DNA of 38,784 bases. Source: Pseudomonas cyclaminis. Its GTDB lineage: Bacteria > Pseudomonadota > Gammaproteobacteria > Pseudomonadales > Pseudomonadaceae. The stretch covers positions 1 through 38,784 of the forward strand of contig NZ_JADDUM010000242.1 of assembly GCF_015163715.1 (NCBI RefSeq), read 5' to 3'. How positions within the stretch are numbered: position 1 is the stretch's first letter; each line of letters begins with the position of its first letter. A program made the translations under genes and the position numbers. Below are positions 17,366-26,647 of this stretch, piece after piece. Under the pieces are notes generated by a model, which was not told the origin of the DNA, ran no database searches, and saw nothing but the letters and a program-made list of their open reading frames with translations.

Positions 17366-19107
17366 TGAAACTCGAAGGCGCACTCTACCCGTGGCGCTTC
17401 CGCCTGATGCTCGGCTTGCTGGCATTGATGGTGGGTGCGATTGCCTGGCGGATCATTGACCTGCAGGTGGTCGACCGCGACTTCCTGATCGGCCAGGGCG
17501 ACGCCCGTAGCCTGCGTCATATCCCGATTCCTGCGCACCGCGGCCTGATCACCGACCGTAACGGCGAGCCTCTGGCCGTCAGTACGCCGGTGACCACTCT
17601 GTGGGCCAACGCCAAGGAATTGCAGGTGGCCAAGGACAAGTGGCCGCAACTGGCTGCTGCCTTGGGCCAGGACCCAAAAGCCTTGGCTGAGCGCCTTGAA
17701 GCCCAGGCCAACAAAGAATTCATCTACCTCGTTCGCGGTCTCACCCCCGAACAAGGCCAGCAAGTGCTCGACCTTAAAGTCCCCGGTGTCTACGGCATCG
17801 AGGAGTTCCGTCGTTTCTACCCGGCCGGTGAAACCACCGCCCATATGGTCGGCTTTACCGACATCGATGACCACGGTCGCGAAGGCGTGGAGTTGGCCTA
17901 CGATGAATGGCTGGCCGGGGTTCCCGGCAAACGACAAGTCATCAAGGATCGGCGCGGCAGACTGATCAAGGATGTCCAAGTCACCAAAAACGCCAAGGCC
18001 GGTAAGCCCTTGGCGTTGTCGATTGACCTGCGCCTGCAATACCTGGCCAACCGCGAGCTGCGTAACGCGATCATCGAGAACGGCGCCAAGGCCGGCAGCC
18101 TGGTGATCATGGACGTGAAGACCGGCGAGATCCTGGCCATGGTCAACCAGCCGACCTACAACCCGAACAACCGTCGCAACCTGCAACCGGCGATGATGCG
18201 CAACCGCGCCATGATCGACGTGTTCGAGCCGGGTTCGACCATGAAAGCCATCTCCATGAGTGCCGCCCTGGAAACCGGACGCTGGAAGCCCAGCGACAAG
18301 GTCGAGGTCTATCCGGGCACCTTGCAGTTGGGCAAATACACCATTCGTGACGTATCGCGCACCGAGGGTCCGGTGCTGGATTTGACAGGTATCCTGATCA
18401 ACTCCAGTAACGTGGGCATGAGTAAGGTCGCGTTTGATATCGGCGGCGAAACCATCTACCACCTGGCGCAAAAAATCGGCCTGGGCCAACCCACCGGCCT
18501 GGATTTCCCCGGTGAGCGCGTCGGCAACCTGCCGAACTACCGCGACTGGAAAAAAGCCGAGACCGCCACGCTTTCCTATGGTTACGGCCTGTCCGTGACC
18601 GCGATCCAACTGGCCCATGCCTTCTCCGTGCTGGCCAACAATGGCCGCATGGTGCCATTGAGCCTGATCCACGTTGACGAAGCGCCAAAAGCCACCCAGG
18701 TCATCCCGGAAAACGTCGCCAAGACCATGCAGGGCATGCTGCAACAAGTGATCGAAGCGCCGCGTGGTGTGTTCCGTGCCCAGGTGCCGGCGTATCACGT
18801 GGCAGGCAAGTCCGGTACCGCACGTAAGACCTCGGTGGGGACCAAGGGCTACGCCGAAAACTCCTACCGTTCGCTGTTCGCCGGCTTCGGCCCGATGAGC
18901 GACCCACGCTACGCCATTGTTGTGGTGATCGACGAGCCGAGCAAAGCCGGTTACTTCGGTGGCCTGGTTTCGGCGCCTGTGTTCAGCAAAGTGATGTCCG
19001 GCACCCTGCGCCTGATGAACATCACGCCGGACAACCTGCCGCCGACCCAACAAGCGAACGCCGGACCACCGGCCGCTGTAGTCAAAGCCAATGGAGGGCG
19101 CGGCTGA
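17362..19107 (+). CDS. ftsI: Septal peptidoglycan transpeptidase FtsI (PBP3)
   Basis: A 581-residue class B penicillin-binding protein that cross-links septal peptidoglycan together with FtsW. It has one N-terminal transmembrane helix (about residues 14-36) and a pedestal domain containing RGLITDRNGEPLA. The transpeptidase domain carries all three active-site motifs: S-x-x-K at Ser292 (GSTMK), S-x-N at 348-350 (SSN) and K-S-G-T from Lys483. These are near the positions known for P. aeruginosa PBP3, the target of anti-pseudomonal beta-lactams. Start ATG 17362 overlaps ftsL; an ATG one codon later is also possible. The stop shares a base with the murE start. Confidence 0.96.
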   Translation: MMKLEGALYPWRFRLMLGLLALMVGAIAWRIIDLQVVDRDFLIGQGDARSLRHIPIPAHRGLITDRNGEPLAVSTPVTTLWANAKELQVAKDKWPQLAAALGQDPKALAERLEAQANKEFIYLVRGLTPEQGQQVLDLKVPGVYGIEEFRRFYPAGETTAHMVGFTDIDDHGREGVELAYDEWLAGVPGKRQVIKDRRGRLIKDVQVTKNAKAGKPLALSIDLRLQYLANRELRNAIIENGAKAGSLVIMDVKTGEILAMVNQPTYNPNNRRNLQPAMMRNRAMIDVFEPGSTMKAISMSAALETGRWKPSDKVEVYPGTLQLGKYTIRDVSRTEGPVLDLTGILINSSNVGMSKVAFDIGGETIYHLAQKIGLGQPTGLDFPGERVGNLPNYRDWKKAETATLSYGYGLSVTAIQLAHAFSVLANNGRMVPLSLIHVDEAPKATQVIPENVAKTMQGMLQQVIEAPRGVFRAQVPAYHVAGKSGTARKTSVGTKGYAENSYRSLFAGFGPMSDPRYAIVVVIDEPSKAGYFGGLVSAPVFSKVMSGTLRLMNITPDNLPPTQQANAGPPAAVVKANGGRG

Positions 19108-20570
19108 TGTCCCTTAGCCTGAACAAGATTTTTGCCCACGCCGGCCGCGATCTGCTGATTCGCGAGTTGACTCTGGACAGTCGTAATGTGCGTGCCGGTG
19201 ACCTGTTCCTGGCGGTGCCGGGTGGCAAGCTCGATGGTCGTGCGCACATCGCCGACGCCTTGCAGCGTGGCGCAGCAGCCGTGGCTTATGAAGTGGAAGG
19301 CGCCACCGTGCTGCCGATCACCGACGTGCCGCTGATCCCGGTCAAAGGTTTGGCCAAGCAATTGTCGGACATCGCCGGGCGCTTCTATGGCGACCCGAGT
19401 CGTCACCTCAATCTGGTGGGCGTGACGGGCACCAACGGCAAGACCAGCGTGACCCAACTGGTCGCCCAGGCGCTTGACCTGCTGGGTCAGCACTGCGGGA
19501 TCGTGGGTACCTTGGGCACCGGTTTTTATGGCGCGCTGCAAAGCGGCCTGCACACCACGCCGAATCCTATTGCCGTGCAAGCGACCCTGGCCGACCTGAA
19601 AAAGGCCGGTGCCAAGGCGGTTGCCATGGAAGTCTCGTCCCACGGCCTGGATCAGGGCCGCGTGACCGCCCTGGCGTTTGACGTGGCGGTGATGACCAAC
19701 CTGTCCCGTGACCACCTGGACTATCACGGCACCATGGAGGCGTACGCCGCCGCCAAGGCCAAGTTGTTCGCCTGGAGTGACTTGAAGTGCCGGGTTGTGA
19801 ACCTGGACGATGAATTCGGTCGCCAACTGGCTGCCCAGGACAGCGAATCGCGATTGATCAGCTACAGCCTGCTGGACGCCAGCGCGTACCTGTATTGCCG
19901 CGAAGCCCAATTCAATGACGAAGGCGTGCGCGCCACGCTGGTAACGCCTCAGGGCGAACACCACCTGCGCAGCACGTTGCTTGGGCGTTTCAACCTGAGC
20001 AACGTCCTCGCCGCCATCGGCGCGTTGCTTGGCCTGGACTACGCCTTGGACGAGATCCTCAAGGTGCTGCCGAAGCTGGAAGGTCCGGCCGGTCGCATGC
20101 AACGCCTGGGTGGCGGCACGCAGCCGCTGGTGGTGGTTGATTACGCCCATACCCCGGATGCCCTGGAAAAAGTCCTCGAAGCCCTGCGCCCTCACGCCAA
20201 AGGCAAGTTGCTGTGCCTGTTCGGTTGCGGCGGTGATCGTGATCGCGGCAAGCGCCCGCTGATGGCCGAGATTGTCGAGCGCCTGGCCGACGGCGTGCTG
20301 GTCACTGATGACAACCCGCGCAGCGAAAGCCCTAGCCAGATTTTCGACGATATCCGCGCAGGCTTCAAAGACGCCTCCAAGGCGACGTTCGTTGCCGGTC
20401 GCGGTGCGGCCATCGCCCAATTGATCGCCGGCGCCAGCGCTGACGACGTGGTCGTACTGGCCGGTAAAGGCCACGAGGACTACCAGGAAATCAATGGCGA
20501 GCGGCATGCCTTCTCTGATCTGGTCGAGGCCGATCATGCCTTGACCGCTTGGGAGGTTGCCCATGCTTAA
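19107..20570 (+). CDS. murE: UDP-MurNAc-L-Ala-D-Glu:meso-DAP ligase MurE
   Basis: A 487-residue cytoplasmic Mur ligase that adds the third stem-peptide residue. The ATP-binding GTNGKTS is at residues 108-114. The C-terminal DDNPRSES contains the DNPR signature of meso-diaminopimelate-adding enzymes, as expected in a Gram-negative. The carbamoylated-lysine region and LSRDHLDYHG are present. Its ATG overlaps the TGA of ftsI by one base (TGATG). The 3' end overlaps murF by 8 bases. Confidence 0.96.
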   Translation: MSLSLNKIFAHAGRDLLIRELTLDSRNVRAGDLFLAVPGGKLDGRAHIADALQRGAAAVAYEVEGATVLPITDVPLIPVKGLAKQLSDIAGRFYGDPSRHLNLVGVTGTNGKTSVTQLVAQALDLLGQHCGIVGTLGTGFYGALQSGLHTTPNPIAVQATLADLKKAGAKAVAMEVSSHGLDQGRVTALAFDVAVMTNLSRDHLDYHGTMEAYAAAKAKLFAWSDLKCRVVNLDDEFGRQLAAQDSESRLISYSLLDASAYLYCREAQFNDEGVRATLVTPQGEHHLRSTLLGRFNLSNVLAAIGALLGLDYALDEILKVLPKLEGPAGRMQRLGGGTQPLVVVDYAHTPDALEKVLEALRPHAKGKLLCLFGCGGDRDRGKRPLMAEIVERLADGVLVTDDNPRSESPSQIFDDIRAGFKDASKATFVAGRGAAIAQLIAGASADDVVVLAGKGHEDYQEINGERHAFSDLVEADHALTAWEVAHA

Positions 20571-21933
20571 GGCGATGACATTCGGTGAACTGACCCAGGC
20601 CCTGTCGGCCCGCATGCTGTCGAGCGATTGCCGCTTCGATGGCGTGAGCATCGATAGCCGCGCCATCAAGCCAGGGCAACTGTTTGTCGCCTTGGCCGGC
20701 CCACGCTTTGACGGTCACGATTACCTGAACGACGTTGCCGCCAAAGGTGCCGTGGGTGCCCTGGTGCAGCGCGAAGTCGCCGATTCGGGCTTGCCGCAAC
20801 TGCTGGTCGCCGATACCCGCCTGGCCCTCGGCCAATTGGGTGCGCTCAACCGTGCGGCGTTCGATAAGCCTGTCGCAGCCGTCACTGGCTCCAGCGGCAA
20901 GACCACGGTCAAGGAACTGCTCGCCGGTGTACTGCGCACACGTGGCCCGGTGCTTGCGACCCGTGGCAACCTGAACAATGATTTCGGCGCTCCGCTGACC
21001 CTGCTCGAACTGGCCCCGGAACACACGGCGGCAGTGATCGAATTGGGGGCTTCGCGGGTCGGTGAAATCGCCTACACCGTGGCGCTGACCAAACCCCAAG
21101 TGGCCATTATCAATAACGCCGGGACCGCCCATGTAGGCGAGTTCGGCGGCCCGGAAAAAATCGTCGAAGCCAAGGGCGAAATCCTTGAAGGTCTCGACGC
21201 TTCGGGCACCGCCGTATTGAACCTCGACGACAAGGCTTTCGAGACCTGGCGTGTACGCGCCGCCGGTCGCAAGGTGCTGACGTTTGCCGTATTGAATGCC
21301 GCTGCAGATTTCCACGCGTCCAACATCACCGTGGATGCCCGTGGCTGCCCATCCTTCACCTTGCACACCCCGCAAGGTGACGAACATGTGCAGTTGAATC
21401 TGCTGGGCAACCATAACGTCGCCAATTCCCTGGCCGCCGCCGCTGCCGCCCATGCGCTGGGCGTGTCGCTGTTCGGCATCGCCACGGGCCTGGGCGCGGT
21501 GCAGCCGGTGAAAGGTCGCACCGTGGCGCAGTTGGCCACCAACGGCATGCGCGTGATCGATGACACCTACAACGCCAACCAGTCCTCGGTTTGCGCCGCC
21601 ATTGACCTGCTCAAAGGCTTCGACGGTCGCAAGGTCCTGGTGCTGGGCGATATCGCAGAATTGGGCGATTGGGCCGAACAGTCCCATCGCGACGTCGGTG
21701 CTTATGCCTGTGGCAACGTCGATGCCCTTTACGCGGTCGGCCCGAACATGGCTCACGCCGTTGATGCCTTTGGGCCCGGTGCGCGGCATTTCGCGACCCA
21801 GGCCGAGCTGATCCAGGCTTTGGGCGCAGCAGAACAAGACAAACACACAACCATTTTGATCAAGGGATCGCGCAGCGCGGTGATGGAAAACGTCGTCGTG
21901 GCCTTGTGCGGTTCAAGTACGGAGAAACATTAA
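20563..21933 (+). CDS. murF: UDP-MurNAc-tripeptide D-Ala-D-Ala ligase MurF
   Basis: A 456-residue Mur ligase that finishes the UDP-MurNAc-pentapeptide by adding the D-Ala-D-Ala made by Ddl. The P-loop GSSGKTT is at residues 109-115. Later blocks include NAGTAHVGEFGG, LGNHNVANSLAAAA and DDTYNANQSS, all typical of MurF. The ATG at 20563 is chosen for the ideal GGGAGG six bases upstream; an in-frame TTG at 20557 would overlap that site. The stop TAA overlaps the mraY ATG by one base. Confidence 0.96.
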   Translation: MLKAMTFGELTQALSARMLSSDCRFDGVSIDSRAIKPGQLFVALAGPRFDGHDYLNDVAAKGAVGALVQREVADSGLPQLLVADTRLALGQLGALNRAAFDKPVAAVTGSSGKTTVKELLAGVLRTRGPVLATRGNLNNDFGAPLTLLELAPEHTAAVIELGASRVGEIAYTVALTKPQVAIINNAGTAHVGEFGGPEKIVEAKGEILEGLDASGTAVLNLDDKAFETWRVRAAGRKVLTFAVLNAAADFHASNITVDARGCPSFTLHTPQGDEHVQLNLLGNHNVANSLAAAAAAHALGVSLFGIATGLGAVQPVKGRTVAQLATNGMRVIDDTYNANQSSVCAAIDLLKGFDGRKVLVLGDIAELGDWAEQSHRDVGAYACGNVDALYAVGPNMAHAVDAFGPGARHFATQAELIQALGAAEQDKHTTILIKGSRSAVMENVVVALCGSSTEKH

Positions 21934-23015
21934 TGCTGCTGCTGCTGGCTGAGTATCTGCAACAGTTCCACAAAGGCTTCGCGGTCTTTCAGTACCTGAC
22001 CCTGCGCGGGATCCTGGGTGTGCTGACCGCGCTGTCTCTGTCGCTGTTTCTGGGGCCGTGGATGATCCGCACCCTGCAGAACCTGCAAATTGGTCAATCG
22101 GTTCGTAATGACGGCCCGCAGTCGCACCTGTCCAAGTCCGGCACTCCGACCATGGGCGGCGCGCTGATCCTGTCGTCGATCGGCATCAGCACTCTGCTCT
22201 GGGCTGATCTGCACAACCGCTACGTCTGGACGGTGCTGCTGGTGACGTTGCTGTTCGGCGCCATCGGCTGGGTCGACGACTACCGCAAAGTGATCGAGAA
22301 AAACTCCAAGGGGCTGCCGAGCCGCTGGAAGTATTTCTGGCAGTCGGTATTCGGCCTGGGCGCGGCGATCTTCCTGTACACCACGGCGCCAAGCGCAGTG
22401 GAAACCACCCTGATCATTCCGATGCTCAAGGACGCCAGCATTCCACTGGGCATCGGCTTCGTGGTGCTGACCTACTTTGTGATCGTCGGCTCCAGCAACG
22501 CGGTGAACCTGACCGACGGCCTCGACGGCCTGGCGATCATGCCGACGGTGATGGTGGGCGGCGCGCTTGGCATCTTCTGCTACCTGTCGGGTAACGTGAA
22601 ATTCGCCGAATACCTGCTGATCCCTTATGTACCGGGCGCGGGTGAATTGATTGTGTTCTGCGGCGCCTTGATCGGTGCCGGCCTGGGTTTCCTGTGGTTC
22701 AACACCTACCCGGCACAAGTCTTCATGGGCGACGTCGGCGCCCTCGCGCTGGGCGCAGCCTTGGGCACCATTGCGGTGATCGTCCGCCAGGAAATCGTGT
22801 TGTTCATCATGGGCGGCGTGTTCGTGATGGAAACCCTGTCGGTGGTCATCCAGGTGGCGTCCTTCAAGTTGACCGGGCGTCGCGTGTTCCGCATGGCGCC
22901 GATTCACCACCACTTTGAACTCAAGGGCTGGCCGGAGCCACGCGTGATTGTCCGTTTCTGGATCATCACCGTGATTCTGGTACTGGTCGGCCTTGCCACC
23001 CTGAAACTGAGGTAG
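21933..23015 (+). CDS. mraY: Phospho-MurNAc-pentapeptide translocase MraY
   Basis: A 360-residue polytopic inner-membrane enzyme (about ten hydrophobic segments). It transfers phospho-MurNAc-pentapeptide to undecaprenyl phosphate, giving lipid I. Conserved cytoplasmic motifs are SKSGTPTMGG, GWVDDYRKV with the Asp pair, NAVNLTDGLDGLA, FMGDVGALALG and HHHFELKGW. The start at 21933 follows GGAGAAACATTA, a good ribosome-binding site. Six bases separate it from murD. Confidence 0.97.
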   Translation: MLLLLAEYLQQFHKGFAVFQYLTLRGILGVLTALSLSLFLGPWMIRTLQNLQIGQSVRNDGPQSHLSKSGTPTMGGALILSSIGISTLLWADLHNRYVWTVLLVTLLFGAIGWVDDYRKVIEKNSKGLPSRWKYFWQSVFGLGAAIFLYTTAPSAVETTLIIPMLKDASIPLGIGFVVLTYFVIVGSSNAVNLTDGLDGLAIMPTVMVGGALGIFCYLSGNVKFAEYLLIPYVPGAGELIVFCGALIGAGLGFLWFNTYPAQVFMGDVGALALGAALGTIAVIVRQEIVLFIMGGVFVMETLSVVIQVASFKLTGRRVFRMAPIHHHFELKGWPEPRVIVRFWIITVILVLVGLATLKLR

Positions 23016-23021
23016 AAACGA

Positions 23022-24367
23022 GTGTCCCTGATCGCTTCAGACCACTTCCGCATCGTTGTCGGTCTCGGCAAGAGCGGCATGTCCCTGGTTCGCTTCCTGG
23101 CGAACGGGGCACGTCGTTTGCCGTGGCCGATACGCGGGAAAATCCACCGGAGCTGGTCACGCTGCGCCGTGACTACCCGCACGTGGAAGTGCGTTGTGGC
23201 GAGCTGGATGTCGAGTTTCTGTGCCGCGCCGATGAGCTCTACGTGAGCCCCGGCCTGGCCCTGGCGACCCCGGCCCTGCAAGCGGCTGCCGCCCGCGGCG
23301 TGAAGCTGTCCGGCGATATCGACCTGTTCGCACGTAACGCGAAGGCGCCGATCGTGGCTATCAGCGGTTCCAACGCGAAGAGCACCGTGACCACCCTGGT
23401 CGGCGAGATGGCCATTGCGGCCGGCAAGCGCGTGGCCGTGGGCGGCAACCTCGGCACGCCAGCCCTGGATTTGCTCAGCGACGACGTCGAGCTGTACGTG
23501 ATGGAACTGTCGAGCTTCCAACTGGAAACCACCCACGACCTCGGCGCCGAAGTCGCCACCGTGCTCAACGTCAGCGAAGACCACATGGACCGCTACAGTG
23601 GCCTGCCGGCGTACCACTTGGCCAAGCACCGGATCTTCCGCGGCGCCAAGCAGTTTGTGGTCAACCGCCAGGATGCCCTGAGCCGCCCGCTGATGGGCGA
23701 GGGCATGCCGTGCTGGACCTTCGGCCTGGGCAAACCCGACTTCAAGGCCTTTGGTATTCGCGAAGAGAATGGCGAGAAATACCTGGCCTTCGAATTCCAG
23801 AACCTGATGCCGGTGCGCGAACTGAAAATCCGTGGCGCCCATAACCAATCCAATGCCCTGGCGGCATTGGCGCTCGGCCACGCCGTTGGCCTGCCATTTG
23901 ACGCGATGCTCGCCAGCCTGAGCGCCTTCGCCGGTCTTGAGCACCGGTGCCAGTGGGTGCGTGACCTTGATGGCGTCAGCTATTACAACGACTCCAAAGC
24001 CACCAACGTCGGCGCTGCACTGGCTGCCATCGAAGGGCTTGGCGCCGATATTGACGGCAAGCTGGTGCTGATCGCCGGTGGCGACGGCAAGGGTGCCGAT
24101 TTCAAAGACCTCAAGGCTCCCGTGGCCGCGCATTGCCGCGCTGTGGTGCTGATGGGCCGCGATGCCGATGTGATCGCCGCCGCCCTCGGCGACACCGTCC
24201 CGCAAGTGCGCGCCACTTCCCTGGACGACGCCATTGCCCAGTGCAAAGCCCTCGCCCAGGCAGGCGATGCCGTGCTGTTGTCGCCGGCGTGCGCCAGTTT
24301 CGACATGTTCAAGAACTACGAAGAGCGCGGCCAGTTGTTCGCCCGCGCCGTGGAGGGCTTGGCATGA
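23022..24367 (+). pseudogene. murD: UDP-MurNAc-L-alanine:D-glutamate ligase MurD, frameshifted (probable sequence error)
   Basis: MurD adds D-Glu, the second stem-peptide residue. Repairing one base gives 448 residues, the normal Pseudomonas length. The GTG start at 23022 reads SLIASDHFRIVVGLGKSGMS, the standard N-terminus. The frame is lost at GCGAACGGGGCACG (23100-23113): a C added after AAC gives A N R G T S F A V A and joins the downstream frame. That frame runs unbroken to 24367, with GSNAKST (the Pseudomonas variant of the Mur P-loop), LSSFQLETTHDL, NVSEDHMDRY and NDSKATNVGA. The gene is essential and nothing in the window could replace it, so a base-calling error is far likelier than a real pseudogene. 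The end overlaps ftsW (ATGA). Confidence 0.9.
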
Positions 24368-25587
24368 GCATTGATTTCAGGAACATCATCAAGCCGTACC
24401 CGTCGCCGATTATCACCGGGCGCGGTATCGACCTCGATTTCCCAATGCTCGCCGGTTGCCTCGCGCTGCTGGGCCTGGGCCTGGTGATGATCACCTCGGC
24501 GTCGTCCGAAGTGGCTGCCGTGCAGTCGGGCAACACCCTGTACATGATGATCCGTCACCTTGTGTACCTGATCATCGGTCTGGGTGCGTGCATCGTGACC
24601 ATGATGATCCCCATCGCCACCTGGCAGCGCCTGGGTTGGTTGATGCTGATCGGCGCGTTCGGCTTGCTGATCATGGTGATCCTGCCCGGCATCGGCCGCG
24701 AGGTGAACGGCTCGATGCGCTGGATCGGCTTCGGTGCGTTCAACGTGCAACCGTCGGAAATCGCCAAGGTGTTCGTAGTGATCTACCTCGCCGGCTACCT
24801 GGTGCGTCGTCAGAAGGAAGTGCGCGAAAGCTGGATGGGCTTCTTCAAGCCATTCATCGTGCTGCTGCCCATGGCCGGCCTGTTGCTGATGGAGCCCGAC
24901 TTCGGCGCCACCGTCGTAATGATGGGCGCCGCAGCGGCGATGCTGTTCCTCGGGGGCGTGGGCCTGTTCCGCTTCAGTTTGATGGTAGTGCTGGCCGTGG
25001 CCGCCGTGACCATCCTGGTGCAGGCGCAACCCTACCGGATGGCGCGTCTGATCACCTTTACCGACCCGTGGTCCGACCAGTTCGGTTCCGGCTATCAGTT
25101 GACCCAGGCGTTGATCGCCTTCGGTCGTGGCGAGTGGCTGGGCGTAGGCCTGGGCAACAGCGTGCAGAAGCAGTTCTACCTGCCGGAAGCCCACACCGAC
25201 TTCGTGTTCTCGGTACTCGCCGAAGAACTGGGCGTGGTCGGCTCGCTGTGCACCGTCGCGCTGTTCGTGTTCGTGTGTGTACGTGGCATGTACATCGGCT
25301 TGTGGGCCGAGAAGGCCAAACAGTATTTCGCCGCTTACGTGGCGTACGGCTTGTCGTTCCTGTGGATCGGCCAGTTCCTGATCAACATCGGTGTGAACGT
25401 CGGCCTGCTGCCGACCAAGGGCCTGACCTTGCCGTTTCTCAGTTACGGCGGCAGTTCCCTGGTGATTTGCTGCGCCTGCCTGGGCTTGTTGCTGCGCATC
25501 GAGTGGGAGAGTCGAACCCACCTGGGCAGCGAAGAGATGGAGTTCAGCGAAAGCGACTTCGCCGAGGAGCCGACCCATGGGCGCTAA
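24364..25587 (+). CDS. ftsW: Septal peptidoglycan polymerase FtsW (SEDS)
   Basis: A 407-residue SEDS-family inner-membrane protein with about ten membrane segments. It polymerises lipid II into septal glycan together with FtsI. Typical motifs are GREVNGSMRWI, QPSEIAKVF, MEPDFGATVV, AHTDFVFSVLAEELG and the C-terminal GLLPTKGLTLPFLSYGGSS. The start at 24364 overlaps the murD stop. The acidic C-terminal tail (EEMEFSESDFAEE) is cytoplasmic. The gene overlaps murG by 11 bases. Confidence 0.96.
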   Translation: MSIDFRNIIKPYPSPIITGRGIDLDFPMLAGCLALLGLGLVMITSASSEVAAVQSGNTLYMMIRHLVYLIIGLGACIVTMMIPIATWQRLGWLMLIGAFGLLIMVILPGIGREVNGSMRWIGFGAFNVQPSEIAKVFVVIYLAGYLVRRQKEVRESWMGFFKPFIVLLPMAGLLLMEPDFGATVVMMGAAAAMLFLGGVGLFRFSLMVVLAVAAVTILVQAQPYRMARLITFTDPWSDQFGSGYQLTQALIAFGRGEWLGVGLGNSVQKQFYLPEAHTDFVFSVLAEELGVVGSLCTVALFVFVCVRGMYIGLWAEKAKQYFAAYVAYGLSFLWIGQFLINIGVNVGLLPTKGLTLPFLSYGGSSLVICCACLGLLLRIEWESRTHLGSEEMEFSESDFAEEPTHGR

Positions 25588-26647
25588 TGTGCTGATCATG
25601 GCGGGCGGCACCGGGGGCCATGTGTTCCCGGCCCTGGCCTGTGCGCGTGAATTCCAGAGCCGTGGCTACACCGTGCACTGGTTGGGAACGCCCCGTGGCA
25701 TCGAAAACGAACTGGTACCGGGTGCCGGCTTGCCGTTGCATCTGATCAACGTCACCGGCCTGCGTGGCAAGGGCAAGTTGTCCCTGCTCAAGGCGCCGTT
25801 CGTGTTGCTCAAGGCTGTGTGGCAGGCGCGCAAGGTCATTCGTGAATTGCAGCCGGTGTGTGTGCTGGGGTTTGGCGGTTATGTGACTGGCCCTGGCGGC
25901 GTCGCGGCCAGGCTTGCCGGCGTGCCGGTGATCGTGCACGAGCAGAACGCCGTCGCCGGTACCGCCAACCGCCTGCTGGTGCCGTTGGCGGCGCGGGTGT
26001 GTGAAGCGTTTCCCAACACCTTCAGTGTGTCGGATAAACGCCGTACCACCGGCAACCCGGTGCGCACCGAGCTGTTTATGGATATCGCCCGCGATGCACT
26101 GGCAGGGCGCAAGGCGCACCTGCTGATCCTCGGTGGAAGCCTGGGCGCAGAGCCGTTGAACAAATTGCTGCCGGAAGCGGTGGCGCAACTCCCTGTGGAG
26201 TTGCGCCCGGAGATCTTCCACCAGGCCGGCAAGAACCACGATGAAATCACCGCCACGCGTTATCGCGAGGCTGGTGTCGAGGCGAACGTACAGCCCTTCA
26301 TCAAAGACATGGCCCAAGCCTATGGCTGGGCCGACCTGGTGGTCTGCCGCGCTGGTGCGCTGACCGTCAGTGAACTGGCCGCCGCCGGTCTGCCGTCCTT
26401 GCTGGTGCCTTTGCCCCACGCCATCGACGATCACCAGACTCGCAACGCCGAATATTTGGCCGGGGAGGGCGCTGCCTTCCTGCTGCCGCAAAGAACGACT
26501 GGCGCCGCCGATTTGGCCGCACGCCTGACCGAGGTTTTGATGCAACCGGAACGACTCAACAACATGGCGAGCACCGCAAGCCGCCTGGCCAAACCTGACG
26601 CAACCCGCACCGTGGTCGATATCTGCCTGGAGGTGGCCCATGGTTGA
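25577..26647 (+). CDS. murG: Lipid II synthase MurG
   Basis: A 356-residue GT-B glycosyltransferase on the cytoplasmic face of the membrane. It adds GlcNAc from UDP-GlcNAc to lipid I. The N-terminal G-loop AGGTGGHVFPALA, GFGGYVTGP, HEQNAVAGTANR and the second G-loop ILGGSLGAEPLN are all present, as is the UDP-GlcNAc-binding CRAGALTVSELAAAGLPS block. It starts inside ftsW and overlaps murC by 8 bases. Confidence 0.96.
   Translation: MGANVLIMAGGTGGHVFPALACAREFQSRGYTVHWLGTPRGIENELVPGAGLPLHLINVTGLRGKGKLSLLKAPFVLLKAVWQARKVIRELQPVCVLGFGGYVTGPGGVAARLAGVPVIVHEQNAVAGTANRLLVPLAARVCEAFPNTFSVSDKRRTTGNPVRTELFMDIARDALAGRKAHLLILGGSLGAEPLNKLLPEAVAQLPVELRPEIFHQAGKNHDEITATRYREAGVEANVQPFIKDMAQAYGWADLVVCRAGALTVSELAAAGLPSLLVPLPHAIDDHQTRNAEYLAGEGAAFLLPQRTTGAADLAARLTEVLMQPERLNNMASTASRLAKPDATRTVVDICLEVAHG

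Noticed and set aside
23100..23113. Programmed ribosomal frameshifting in murD
   Set aside because: The needed shift is -1, but CGGGGCA is not a standard slippery heptamer, MurD is not known to use frameshifting, and three other genes show the same one-base loss.
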